A DNA stretch of 64,000 nucleotides from Pedobacter duraquae (GTDB taxonomy: Bacteria > Bacteroidota > Bacteroidia > Sphingobacteriales > Sphingobacteriaceae): contig NZ_SNWM01000002.1 in assembly GCF_004362245.1 (NCBI RefSeq), forward strand, positions 992,001 through 1,056,000, read 5' to 3'. The notes beneath the pieces are model-generated. The model was not told the origin of the DNA. It did no database searches and worked only from the letters and a program-made list of their open reading frames with translations. The translations under genes were made by a program, and so were the position numbers. The stretch's first letter is position 1. Each line of letters starts with the position of its first letter. Of this stretch, positions 45,591 to 53,902 are shown piece by piece.

Positions 45591-46793
45591 ATGATTTCCA
45601 ACAAACAACTGTTTCTTCTCAATACTGCGCAAACGTCTACTACACCAAAAATGCTGGAGATAGATTATGCCGATGGAATCTATATTTATGATAAAAAAGG
45701 AAAATCATATATTGATCTGGTATCCGGATTTGCTGTCAGCAACATCGGCCACAGGCATCCCGCAGTATTAAAAGCCATCCAGAAACAATTGGACAAATAC
45801 CTCCACCTTACCGTGTATGGTGAGTATATCCAAAGCCCCATGGTTAAGTTCGCTGCAAAACTTGTTTCCGTCCTTCCTCCAAGCCTTAATAACGTATATT
45901 TTGTAAATTCAGGAACTGAAGCTACCGAGGGAGCTTTAAAACTTGCTAAACGGTATACCGGCAGATCGGGAATTATATCTTGCGTAAACGCTTACCATGG
46001 CAGTACCCATGGTGCATTGAGTGTGATGGGGAATGAACAATACAAACAAGCTTACAGACCTTTACTCCCCGATGTTAGCTTCATCAGATTTGGTGAAGCA
46101 GAAGACCTCGCTAAGATCACAACAAAAACTGCTTGCGTAATTATTGAAACCGTTCAGGGCGAAGCTGGCATTAGATTTCCGACAAAGGATTACATGCAAA
46201 AGCTGAGAACTCGTTGTACGGAAACCGGTACTTTACTTATCCTTGACGAGATCCAGGCAGCTTTTGGACGAACAGGAAAACTTTTCGCCTTTGAACATTT
46301 CGGTATTGTTCCAGACATCCTGTTACTGGCCAAAGCATTGGGCGGAGGCATGCCTGTTGGTGCTTTCATTGCTGATCAAAAAGTAATGTCTGTGCTGGCC
46401 GAAAATCCAATTTTAGGTCATATCACTACTTTTGGTGGTCATCCGGTGTCATGCGCCGCCGGACTTGCCAGCCTTGAGGTTATCTTGACAGACCGATTGG
46501 TTGAAGGGGTTGATGATAAGGAACAACTCTTCCGCGAATTGTTGGTACACCCTGCTATTCGCGAGATAAGAGGGAAAGGCCTGATGCTGTCCTTACAACT
46601 CGACACCTTTGATCAGGTTGAGAAAGTAAGTCGCCTATGTAGTGATGCCGGCGTCATTATTGATTGGTTCCTCCATTGTGAAACAGCTTTACGTGTAGCG
46701 CCGCCACTGATCATTAATGAAAAAGAAATCCGGAAGGTTTGTAAAATAATTTTAAATGCACTTGATCAATTGGAAGCGCCAATAATTGCGTAA
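45591..46793 (+). CDS. Class III pyridoxal-phosphate aminotransferase (acetylornithine/ornithine type)
   Basis: A 400-aa class III aminotransferase. [21 protein letters not shown] binds the cofactor phosphate, [21 protein letters not shown] has the Asp that contacts the pyridine nitrogen, and [16 protein letters not shown] has the Schiff-base lysine near 248. [19 protein letters not shown] is the usual His-Gly block. Members use acetylornithine, ornithine, GABA or similar amines; the specificity cannot be told here, and no arginine-biosynthesis genes lie nearby. The metallopeptidase gene follows 23 bases later. Confidence 0.88.
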   Translation: MISNKQLFLLNTAQTSTTPKMLEIDYADGIYIYDKKGKSYIDLVSGFAVSNIGHRHPAVLKAIQKQLDKYLHLTVYGEYIQSPMVKFAAKLVSVLPPSLNNVYFVNSGTEATEGALKLAKRYTGRSGIISCVNAYHGSTHGALSVMGNEQYKQAYRPLLPDVSFIRFGEAEDLAKITTKTACVIIETVQGEAGIRFPTKDYMQKLRTRCTETGTLLILDEIQAAFGRTGKLFAFEHFGIVPDILLLAKALGGGMPVGAFIADQKVMSVLAENPILGHITTFGGHPVSCAAGLASLEVILTDRLVEGVDDKEQLFRELLVHPAIREIRGKGLMLSLQLDTFDQVEKVSRLCSDAGVIIDWFLHCETALRVAPPLIINEKEIRKVCKIILNALDQLEAPIIA

Positions 46794-46816
46794 CCTTAAC
46801 GCTTAATAAAAACGAT

Positions 46817-47602
46817 ATGCTGCTTACCTTAGTTCTTGTTGCCTTAGCTTTATTAGTGAGCTTTTTTTTACTTAGAAAACAAAAATCCAATACCACCTTG
46901 CCCGATGGGATTATAAAAAATCTTCCCTCATCGCTTGAAACATCAATTCCTTACTATCGGGATCTGAACCCTGAGGAAAAGATCAGGTTTGAGACGCTTA
47001 TTACCGCTTTTTTGAGTCAGGTAAAAATTGAAGGCGTAGGCACAGATATTACGGACACAGACAGGCTGTTAGTTGCAGCTAGCGGGGTCATTCCTATTTT
47101 TGGCTTTAGCGACTTTAGATATAGAAATCTCACAAACGTTATTTTATACCCAGACACATTCGACCAGGATTTTCAGTTTGAAGGTGCCGAAAGGAGTATC
47201 CTCGGTATGGTGGGCTCGGGATACATGAATGGCCAGATGGTATTATCACGTACAGCATTACAGAAAGGATTTTCTGCTTCCGCAGGAAAAGAAAATGTAG
47301 GGATCCATGAGTTCGTCCACCTGATCGATAAGTCGGACGGCGCAACGGATGGCACCCCGGAATTGCTGTTGAAACATGAGTATGCAGCACCCTGGCTTAA
47401 AATGATACACCAGGAGATGCAAAAAATCGAAAAAGGCAAATCAGACATCAACCCGTACGCAATTACAAATGAAGCGGAGTTTTTTGCGGTAGCTTCAGAA
47501 TATTTCTTCGAAAAACCAGAGCAGTTTAAACACAAACACCCAGAATTGTATGCACAGATGAGCGATATGTTTATGCAGGACAATGCATCAAAAGGCATGT
47601 AG
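46817..47602 (+). CDS. MtfA-like zinc metallopeptidase (M90 family)
   Basis: A 261-aa peptidase related to MtfA. Residues 3-21 (LTLVLVALALLVSFFLLRK) form a membrane anchor not present in E. coli MtfA. The zinc site HEFVH falls at 164-168 in GIHEFVHLIDKSDGATDG, and EFFAVASEYFFEKPEQF further on has the third ligand. FRYRNLTNVILYPDTF is a conserved family block. In E. coli MtfA acts in sugar-phosphate transport control, but its role here is not known. It probably shares a transcript with the aminotransferase and converges on the gene at 47606 with a 3-base gap. Confidence 0.87.
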   Translation: MLLTLVLVALALLVSFFLLRKQKSNTTLPDGIIKNLPSSLETSIPYYRDLNPEEKIRFETLITAFLSQVKIEGVGTDITDTDRLLVAASGVIPIFGFSDFRYRNLTNVILYPDTFDQDFQFEGAERSILGMVGSGYMNGQMVLSRTALQKGFSASAGKENVGIHEFVHLIDKSDGATDGTPELLLKHEYAAPWLKMIHQEMQKIEKGKSDINPYAITNEAEFFAVASEYFFEKPEQFKHKHPELYAQMSDMFMQDNASKGM

Positions 47603-47605
47603 GGA

Positions 47606-48292
47606 TCACTCGTACACTATTCTTGCCGAATCCCAATCTCTGTTTTGGTAGAAAACATCGTAAACCATTCTGGCAAGCAAAATTTTGAGCCCCCAGGCGT
47701 CCTTAAAATGAATTACCGGATATTCAGAAACCCACTGGTTGTTAATGAAATTAAAGCCCAAAGAGCTGAGCTTTTTCATGTGTATCAAAGGATCACTAAG
47801 ATCAATCTCTTCAGTTTGATCGAAACCTAAGGTAATTATGATTATTGCGTCCTTAAGCTGAAACCTTGCGTAAATATCCAGGCGACTTTTGAAGTAAAAT
47901 TTAAAAGGCTTGCCACGTTCTACCAGATTAAAAAGTGCATCGTCAATTTCCTGACCGTCAAAGTAATGCTCAGGAACTGTTTGTTTCATGGCCAGAATCT
48001 TGGCTTCAGCTTCAGCAATATTATGCTCAACGCTTATACCATACTTGTTTGCAGCACTATTTCTAAAATTCTTAAGGTAAGTTATGCGCCGTTCCTGTTC
48101 AGCTATGCGCGAAGCATAGGGATTATGAAAGTCTTTTAACAGTTCTAGCTTGCGATTTACCCGCCAAAGCGCCTTCTGATTATACGCAGTATATTCAAAT
48201 TCACTTTCAGCAATATCCCTGGCAATATCCCGCTCAAGTTCAGCTTTTTCCTGCTCGTAAGCTAAGATCAGTTCTTCAAGATCAGATTTCAT
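47606..48292 (-). CDS. Hypothetical coiled-coil protein
   Basis: A 228-aa soluble protein I do not recognise. Residues 1-110 are charged and heptad-like (ELERDIARDIAESEFEYTAY, KLELLKDFHNPYASRIAEQE), so a coiled coil is likely. The C-terminal half has FKFYFKSRLDIYARFQLKD, a beta-rich stretch and ends DVFYQNRDWDSARIVYE. It has no signal peptide or membrane segment. Convergent with the MtfA-like gene. Confidence 0.7.
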   Translation of the reverse strand: MKSDLEELILAYEQEKAELERDIARDIAESEFEYTAYNQKALWRVNRKLELLKDFHNPYASRIAEQERRITYLKNFRNSAANKYGISVEHNIAEAEAKILAMKQTVPEHYFDGQEIDDALFNLVERGKPFKFYFKSRLDIYARFQLKDAIIIITLGFDQTEEIDLSDPLIHMKKLSSLGFNFINNQWVSEYPVIHFKDAWGLKILLARMVYDVFYQNRDWDSARIVYE

Positions 48293-48457
48293 ATCAATTA
48301 TAGATCAGTAAATATATTTATAATTTGTACAAAAAATAGTTCCTTTTACGCAACATGTTACGCTCCGAATATGGTTAGTAATCCAGCTGGTTAGGCCGTC
48401 AAGTTAGGTTCTCTTATCAAAAAAGCAATCTGGCATGGGTTTTGGAAAACACATACC

Positions 48458-48949
48458 ATGAAAAACGCAAATAAAACAATCCTGGCCTCGCTCCTACTCA
48501 GCGGCGCCATTTTATCGAGCTGCACGTCGGGCACAAGTGAGAAAAAAACCGTTGAACAGGTAACAACAACTGTTACAGACTCAATAGAGACGCCATTAAA
48601 AGGTTGCTATATCGCCGTTATAAAAAAAGACACCATTCAATTGGCAGTTACATCTGTCAATGGAAGTGCGGTTGAGGGAAGTCTGATTTATAATTTCGCT
48701 GAAAAAGACAAGAATAAAGGAACCTTTACCGGTCAGTATAATGATGGTATACTCGTAGCAGACTATACGTTTAACTCTGAAGGCGCCACATCAGAAAGAC
48801 AAGTTGCTTTTAAGAAAGTTGATGGTGGTATGGTTGAAGGATATGGAGACGCTGAGACGAAAGGCAATAAATCTGTTTTCAAAGATCAAAAGGCCTTAAA
48901 GTATGATGACAACGTCGTTTTAAAAAGAACCGAGAATTGTCTTCCGTAA
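48458..48949 (+). CDS. Small lipoprotein, function unknown
   Basis: A 163-aa lipoprotein. MKNANKTILA starts a signal peptide with lipobox ILSSC, placing the lipidated cysteine at 22. The mature part begins with a Thr and Lys-rich linker and then has a beta-rich domain with KGCYIAVIKKDTIQLAVTSV, GSLIYNFAEKDKNKGTFTG and DGILVADYTFNSEG, a repeat of short strand-turn units as in small lipocalin-like or NlpE-like folds. No family is certain. It converges on the oxidoreductase with a 4-base gap. Confidence 0.78.
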   Translation: MKNANKTILASLLLSGAILSSCTSGTSEKKTVEQVTTTVTDSIETPLKGCYIAVIKKDTIQLAVTSVNGSAVEGSLIYNFAEKDKNKGTFTGQYNDGILVADYTFNSEGATSERQVAFKKVDGGMVEGYGDAETKGNKSVFKDQKALKYDDNVVLKRTENCLP

Positions 48950-48953
48950 TTTT

Positions 48954-49925
48954 TTAAGCAGTAAATATATCCATGATTGCCATAGATTTAATGGCCTCTT
49001 CAATAGTGCAAGGGTTATCGGCATTTCCTAAAAAATAGTCGGTAACTTTTGCAATCATGGGCTGCTGTACATGGATCAGTGGCTCAAAAGAAAAATATTC
49101 ATCTTCGCCGTTTACAGTAACAGAGATTTCATTGCCAAATACGGCAAAAGAGATTTTTCCTTTCTCCCCGGTAATTTCGCAAATATCCTTTTCCTCCCCA
49201 CAAGGGACCGTAAAACACCAGATCCCATTAAAAAGCACCCCGTTCTCGAATAACAATTGTCCACTTACAAGATCATCAACACCAAATTCAGAATCCTGAG
49301 ATAAGGACAGGCCCTGGACCTTTTTAATATCGCCAAAGAAATGAATCATCAAATCTAACTGATGTGGTGCCAGATCATGAAATAGTCCGCCGCCAGATAA
49401 CGTTGGCTCCATCCTCCAGTTACTTTCTGAAGGAGCAATCAGATCATTCGATTTAGTTTGAAATAATTGCAATTGTGCAAATCTGATCGGGCCAATAATT
49501 CCCTGAGCCAGCAGCTTCTTAATTTTCAGAAACATGGGCTGTTCGCGCCTGTAGTGTGCTATACTTAACTTTCCAACTGCATTTTTTGCTGCTCCGGCAA
49601 TACGCGCCGCAGATGCAGCATTTAATGTTACAGGTTTTTCCACGTAGACGTGTTTTCCAGCAGCAAGAGCCTGGAGCGCATACGTTTCGTGATAAGCAGG
49701 AGGCGTCGCAATATAAATTGCATTTATAGCTGGGTCGTTTATTAATTCGGCAGCATCCGAGTACCATTTGGGAACATGATGACGGGCAGCGTAATCTGCA
49801 GCCTTGGCTGCATCTCTACGCATTACTGCTATGAGTTCTGAATTGGGCACTAAATTAAACGCCGGCCCGCTTTTAACCTCTGTAACATTACCACAGCCGA
49901 TTACACCCCAGCTAATTTTATCCAT
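48954..49925 (-). CDS. Gfo/Idh/MocA-family oxidoreductase
   Basis: A 323-aa NAD(P)-dependent sugar or polyol dehydrogenase. WGVIGCGNVTEVKSG is the nucleotide-binding loop, AIYIATPPAYHETYALQALAAG and HVYVEKPVTLN are the following family motifs (EKP lysine near 97), and GGGLFHDLAPHQLDLMIHFFG holds the catalytic-site histidines. Specificity is not visible. An 81-aa gene starts 5 bases upstream and is surely co-transcribed. Confidence 0.92.
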   Translation of the reverse strand: MDKISWGVIGCGNVTEVKSGPAFNLVPNSELIAVMRRDAAKAADYAARHHVPKWYSDAAELINDPAINAIYIATPPAYHETYALQALAAGKHVYVEKPVTLNAASAARIAGAAKNAVGKLSIAHYRREQPMFLKIKKLLAQGIIGPIRFAQLQLFQTKSNDLIAPSESNWRMEPTLSGGGLFHDLAPHQLDLMIHFFGDIKKVQGLSLSQDSEFGVDDLVSGQLLFENGVLFNGIWCFTVPCGEEKDICEITGEKGKISFAVFGNEISVTVNGEDEYFSFEPLIHVQQPMIAKVTDYFLGNADNPCTIEEAIKSMAIMDIFTA

Positions 49926-49930
49926 CAGGA

Positions 49931-50176
49931 TTAAGCAGCGAGTTCGCGTACTTCAAAAGCACCGTATGCTGCCATAGATGCTGTTCTCACGATTTCCAGG
50001 TTGTAACCCAAACGTTCTATCAGGGACTTCGCAGCTAGAATTGTCTTCTCTAACTCTACAACACCCCTTATTTCGATACCGTTACTTAGACTTTTGAATT
50101 TATTGGGATCAAATTTGGCAATAAATAACTGCAGATCTGATTTTCCTTTTCCTGAAGTGGCTGATTTATCTTTCAT
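49931..50176 (-). CDS. Small hypothetical protein upstream of the oxidoreductase
   Basis: An 81-aa protein of unknown function. It is soluble, with a Lys and Ser-rich start, then LQLFIAKFDPNKFKSLSNG, VVELEKTILAAKSLIERLGY and a C-terminal EIVRTASMAAYGAFEVREL. The alternation suggests a small alpha-beta unit. It ends 5 bases before the oxidoreductase start, so the pair form an operon. I recognise no family. Confidence 0.6.
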   Translation of the reverse strand: MKDKSATSGKGKSDLQLFIAKFDPNKFKSLSNGIEIRGVVELEKTILAAKSLIERLGYNLEIVRTASMAAYGAFEVRELAA

Positions 50177-50373
50177 ATTTGCTCTGTAAACAGATATAAC
50201 CTTAATTAGTTTTCAAAAGTTACCAAAAATTAACGGACAAAACCAGTTAATAGCTGATTATTAACGTATTTCAAATTTACACGGATAATTTTTATCAGAA
50301 TTCCAATCTGGTATACACAACATCAAACTATTCAGATGCTCATCTGTTATACTACCCTATTCAGAATACTATT

Positions 50374-50784
50374 ATGGAAAAGTTATATACTGCTGAAGTA
50401 ACAGCAACCGGTGGCCGCGATGGCCATATCAAATCTAGCGACGGTACTTTAAACTTTGATATCCGCACACCTATGGAAATGGGTGGACAAGGTGGCGGAA
50501 CCAATCCCGAACAACTATTTGCAGCAGCCTGGGGCCCATGCTACCTGGGTGCTCTAGGCTCAGTAGCCAAGACTGCTGGCGTCGATACTACAGAGGCAAC
50601 GGTAAATGTGCAGGTGTCTTTTAATAAAGATGGAAATGCATATGCACTTTCTGCAGAACTGGATGTTCATATCCCCGGAATCAGTACAGAAGAAGCGCAA
50701 ACACTGGCCGATAAAGCCCATAAAGCCTGCCCTTACTCTAAGGCTACCCGCGGTAATATTGAAGTACGCGTAACTGCGTTATAA
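50374..50784 (+). CDS. ohr: Organic hydroperoxide resistance protein, Ohr
   Basis: A 136-aa Ohr peroxidase. The reactive cysteine pair is Cys56 in AAWGPCYLGAL and Cys119 in KACPYSKATRGNI, both in the Ohr rather than OsmC context (CPYSKATRGN). FDIRTPMEMGGQGGGTNPEQ has the conserved arginine that sits over the active site. It detoxifies organic and lipid hydroperoxides, usually with lipoylated proteins as reductant. A strong terminator hairpin follows. No OhrR-type regulator gene lies next to it. Confidence 0.95.
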   Translation: MEKLYTAEVTATGGRDGHIKSSDGTLNFDIRTPMEMGGQGGGTNPEQLFAAAWGPCYLGALGSVAKTAGVDTTEATVNVQVSFNKDGNAYALSAELDVHIPGISTEEAQTLADKAHKACPYSKATRGNIEVRVTAL

Positions 50785-50815
50785 TAAAAATCAAACAGTC
50801 TATCCAGAATTTACG

Positions 50816-50853
50816 ATGCCCCCAAATAGTAAGAAATACTTGGGGGCATTTTT
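50816..50853 (+). terminator. Rho-independent terminator between ohr and the histidine kinase gene
   Basis: ATGCCCCCAA (50816-50825) pairs with TTGGGGGCAT (50840-50849) around a 14-base loop and is followed by a run of T. It serves ohr on the + strand and, because the arms are followed by A/T-rich sequence both ways, may also stop the converging kinase transcript. Confidence 0.75.
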
Positions 50854-52603
50854 ATTCTGCAACTGGCAGCGAGAAGCAAAATTTGCTTCCCACACCAAGC
50901 TCACTCTCAACCCAGATCCTTCCCTGCTCAGCCTCAATAAAATCTCTGGATATTGCTAAGCCGAGTCCCGACCCTGACTTATTGTTTCCATCTGTCGGCA
51001 CCTGGAAGTATCTATCGAATAAACGTTTTTGATATTGATCTTCAATACCCTTTCCAAAATCACGAACAGAAAATTCAATCTGCTTATCTTGTTCGGATAC
51101 CTGTATAACCACTTTGGATTTTTCTGCGCTATAGCGCAAAGCGTTAGACAGAAAATTAACGAGTACCCAGGCTGTTTTTTCGACGTCAGCATACACCATT
51201 CCTAAACCAGTTGTGCTGATCAATTCCAGCTGTATCGACTTTTGTTCTGCCTGGAACTTAACCGCAGCAATAGCATAATCAATGATCTGCCTCGGATCAG
51301 ATTTTACAAAGTTTAATTGCAAGTTACCAGTTTCCACCTGTGCCAGGTCCAGCAGCTCACTTGTAATCTTCAGGAGCCTGTCGCTATCTTCCCTGATATG
51401 TTCTACCAGGGCAGTCTGCTCCTGGTTTAAATCCCCTACTCTGGTATCATTCAACAATTTTAAACTCATCTTAATTGATGAAAGTGGTGTTTTCAATTCA
51501 TGAGAAACTGTAGCGATAAAATTGGTTTTAGCTTCATCAAGTTCTTTAAACTGCGTGATATTTCTAAGCACATAGACCTTCCCTGCAGATACACCCGAAG
51601 CAACCAACACCTGCTTCTCCTGTTCTTCAAAGTTGGGTATTACAATCTCCTTACTCGCCAACTGGAAATAGGATTCCTTTTCATCAGCAAAGATTTTCAG
51701 GCTAGATTGACTGTTCTTGCTTTCAAGGATCCGCTTCAGGAGTTCATTTTTTTGCATCAGGCTTTCTGCATTCTGCCCCACAATTTGCTGCTGATTCAGG
51801 TTAAGTAATTGCCCTGCTACTTTATTAAAAAATAGCACCTCTTTTTTATCATTTAGCCCGATAATCGCGTCATCCATTTGTTCGATGATCGCTTCGATCC
51901 TTAGCTTTTCTGATTTGATTTCTGCGAGGTTACTATTTTCCCATTGGTTAAGTAGTACCGTCATACCGTTAAACGCGGCGGCCAATTCGGTAAACTCGTC
52001 GTTATTATTAAACTCCAGTCGCTGCTTATAGTTCCTTCTGCTAATCGCTTTAATCGCCTCAGAAAATTCCTGTAACGGGTCTGCAACAAATCCCGGAAAG
52101 TTGACAATAAAGGTAAATAAGACTAAAATGCTGAGTGAGGCAGTGAACACGAGATATAGTGTTGCTTTCTTAACGGAGGCTTGCGCTACGTCATTTTTGC
52201 GCACAATAGCATTCATGTTTAAAGCTTCAATATTCCTTAGCTCAGCTCGAATAATACGTACTGCGCGTTGCTGTGCGGCTAAGCTAGCAGAACTCTCTAA
52301 GGTTTTAAAGGTATTTTCAAGATGTACAACAGCCTCTTTTTCACCTTTTTCGGTGATGTTCTTCTGTTCTAATGCCAGTTGCGCCTTAAAATCAGCAATC
52401 AAACTTTGCTGCAAAGGCAGGTCGTGCTCATCCAGCAACTTACGCATAGCACCAGTATACTTCAGTGTCTTGTAGTTGTCTTTCAGAATAACTTTAGCAC
52501 TTCCCGAAATTTCGTTCAGATAGAACAGTGATATGGCCCCGAAAAAGAGTACAACAACGAACAGAAATCCGAAGCCTAAACGGAGTTTGGTTTTTATTTT
52601 CAT
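50852..52603 (-). CDS. Membrane sensor histidine kinase, partner of the short KdpD
   Basis: A 583-aa kinase. Two membrane helices (about 8-28 and 150-170) enclose a short periplasmic helical domain; a HAMP linker follows (DPLQEFSEAIKAISRRNYKQ); a PAS-like domain runs from about 235 to 350; HisKA has FIATVSHELKTPLSSIK with the phosphorylated His near 367; and the ATPase domain shows LVNFLSNALRYSAEK, RDFGKGIE and GSGLGLAISRDF. It lies 4 bases after the KdpD-type sensor and probably works with it, since that protein has no kinase domain of its own. No response regulator gene follows on this side. Confidence 0.9.
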   Translation of the reverse strand: MKIKTKLRLGFGFLFVVVLFFGAISLFYLNEISGSAKVILKDNYKTLKYTGAMRKLLDEHDLPLQQSLIADFKAQLALEQKNITEKGEKEAVVHLENTFKTLESSASLAAQQRAVRIIRAELRNIEALNMNAIVRKNDVAQASVKKATLYLVFTASLSILVLFTFIVNFPGFVADPLQEFSEAIKAISRRNYKQRLEFNNNDEFTELAAAFNGMTVLLNQWENSNLAEIKSEKLRIEAIIEQMDDAIIGLNDKKEVLFFNKVAGQLLNLNQQQIVGQNAESLMQKNELLKRILESKNSQSSLKIFADEKESYFQLASKEIVIPNFEEQEKQVLVASGVSAGKVYVLRNITQFKELDEAKTNFIATVSHELKTPLSSIKMSLKLLNDTRVGDLNQEQTALVEHIREDSDRLLKITSELLDLAQVETGNLQLNFVKSDPRQIIDYAIAAVKFQAEQKSIQLELISTTGLGMVYADVEKTAWVLVNFLSNALRYSAEKSKVVIQVSEQDKQIEFSVRDFGKGIEDQYQKRLFDRYFQVPTDGNNKSGSGLGLAISRDFIEAEQGRIWVESELGVGSKFCFSLPVAE

Positions 52604-52607
52604 GATT

Positions 52608-53753
52608 TTAACTTAAAATGATCAGGTCAGTATCCCGTTCGGCAATGCTCCTTAATAATTGGTTAAATATAGCGGTTCGCATGATCACCTGAAACAAATT
52701 GAGGTGAGGCTTGCCAATGCAGATCGTTGTCACTTCTTTTTCTTTGGCCAATTGAATGATGCTTTGCGTTACATCGTCACTTTTAACCTTTATAACTTCT
52801 GCACCTAACTCCGTTGCCAGTTTAAAATTATTGATCAGATGCCGCTGCAAATCAAGTCGGATATTATCCCCGTTTTCTTTGCTGCTTTGTACATAGAGCA
52901 CAATCCAGGGCGAACGGTAGTAAGAAGCCAGTCGCGCTGTCTTCCTAATCACCACTTTTGCTGTTTCAGCATTAGAAGAGATACAAGCCAAAAAACGTTC
53001 CGGACGCAGCTTAATCTGACTGGGTATTTCTATACTGATCTTCCGCTCTACCTGATGCGCAACCTCCTTGAGGGCAAGCTCACGCAGTTGCAGAATCCGC
53101 TCAGGTTGAAAGAAATTATTCAGTGCACGCTCAATTTTACTCTGGTCGTAAATTTTCCCTTCTTTTAAACGGGTAATCAACTCATCGGCTGTCAGGTCTA
53201 TATTCACGATCTCATCAGCAAGCTCCAGGATTTTATCAGGAATCCTTTCCGTAACTGCAATGCCCGTAATTTGCTCAATATCTTCATTGATGCTTTCCAG
53301 GTGCTGGATGTTAACTGCTGAGATCACGCTGATTCCTGCTTCGAGTAAATCACACACATCCTGCCAACGCTTGGCATTTTTGCTGCCTTCAGCATTGGTA
53401 TGTGCCAGTTCATCCACAATCACAACTTCGGGATGGATGTTCAGAATACCCTGAACATCCATTTCTTCCAGCTCTTTACCCTTATAGAAGATTTTTCTTC
53501 TGGGAATTACAGGAAGCCCGGCCAATAAAGCATGCGTTTCGACCCGTTGATGTGTTTCGATATAGCCGATACGCACACCTATTCCTGCCCGCAGCAGGCT
53601 GTGCGACTCCTGTAGCATCCTATAGGTTTTACCCACACCGGCACTCATGCCGATATAAATTTTCAGTTTTCCCCTTTTTGATTTTTTGAGGAGCTCCAGA
53701 AATTGCCTGACCGAACTTTCCTTGTTATCGTCCATTGTATTTAAATTTACCAT
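52608..53753 (-). CDS. kdpD: KdpD-type sensor lacking the kinase domain (KdpD N-terminal and Usp domains only)
   Basis: A 381-aa cytoplasmic protein matching the N-terminal part of KdpD: GMSAGVGKTYRML at 35-46 is the Walker A, VVIVDELAHTN near 109-119 the Walker B, and ISAVNIQHLESINEDI the rest of the KdpD domain. From about residue 250 a universal-stress-type domain follows (FLACISSNAETAKVV, TICIGKPHLNLFQVI). Full KdpD, near 900 residues, also has four helices and a kinase; here these are missing, and a separate kinase starts 4 bases downstream. ATG 53753 overlaps the 47-aa gene by 7 nt; ATG 53735 is the alternative. Confidence 0.9.
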   Translation of the reverse strand: MVNLNTMDDNKESSVRQFLELLKKSKRGKLKIYIGMSAGVGKTYRMLQESHSLLRAGIGVRIGYIETHQRVETHALLAGLPVIPRRKIFYKGKELEEMDVQGILNIHPEVVIVDELAHTNAEGSKNAKRWQDVCDLLEAGISVISAVNIQHLESINEDIEQITGIAVTERIPDKILELADEIVNIDLTADELITRLKEGKIYDQSKIERALNNFFQPERILQLRELALKEVAHQVERKISIEIPSQIKLRPERFLACISSNAETAKVVIRKTARLASYYRSPWIVLYVQSSKENGDNIRLDLQRHLINNFKLATELGAEVIKVKSDDVTQSIIQLAKEKEVTTICIGKPHLNLFQVIMRTAIFNQLLRSIAERDTDLIILS

Positions 53754-53890
53754 TTAATCACCAGACTGCCTTTGTTTACCAGTTCAGCGAGGATAAAGAC
53801 AACGCCAACCAATGAAAGTAAAATCAGGCTGAGTTTAACATATGCAGCAAGTTTCGGTTTCCCTTTTTGAGGTCTGTGTCTCTTTACCAT
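53747..53890 (-). CDS. 47-aa single-helix membrane microprotein in the kdp operon
   Basis: A small frame that gene callers may skip. MVKRHRPQKGKPKLAAYVK is a strongly basic start, LSLILLSLVGVVFILAELV is one membrane helix, and NKGSLVIKW closes it. ATG 53890 follows the porin stop by 12 bases and its TAA overlaps the KdpD start (ATGGTAA), which suggests translational coupling to KdpD. Codon use and position support a real gene. Function is unknown; a regulatory role on KdpD or the transporter is a guess. Confidence 0.65.
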   Translation of the reverse strand: MVKRHRPQKGKPKLAAYVKLSLILLSLVGVVFILAELVNKGSLVIKW

Positions 53891-53902
53891 GGCCTTATTG
53901 AT

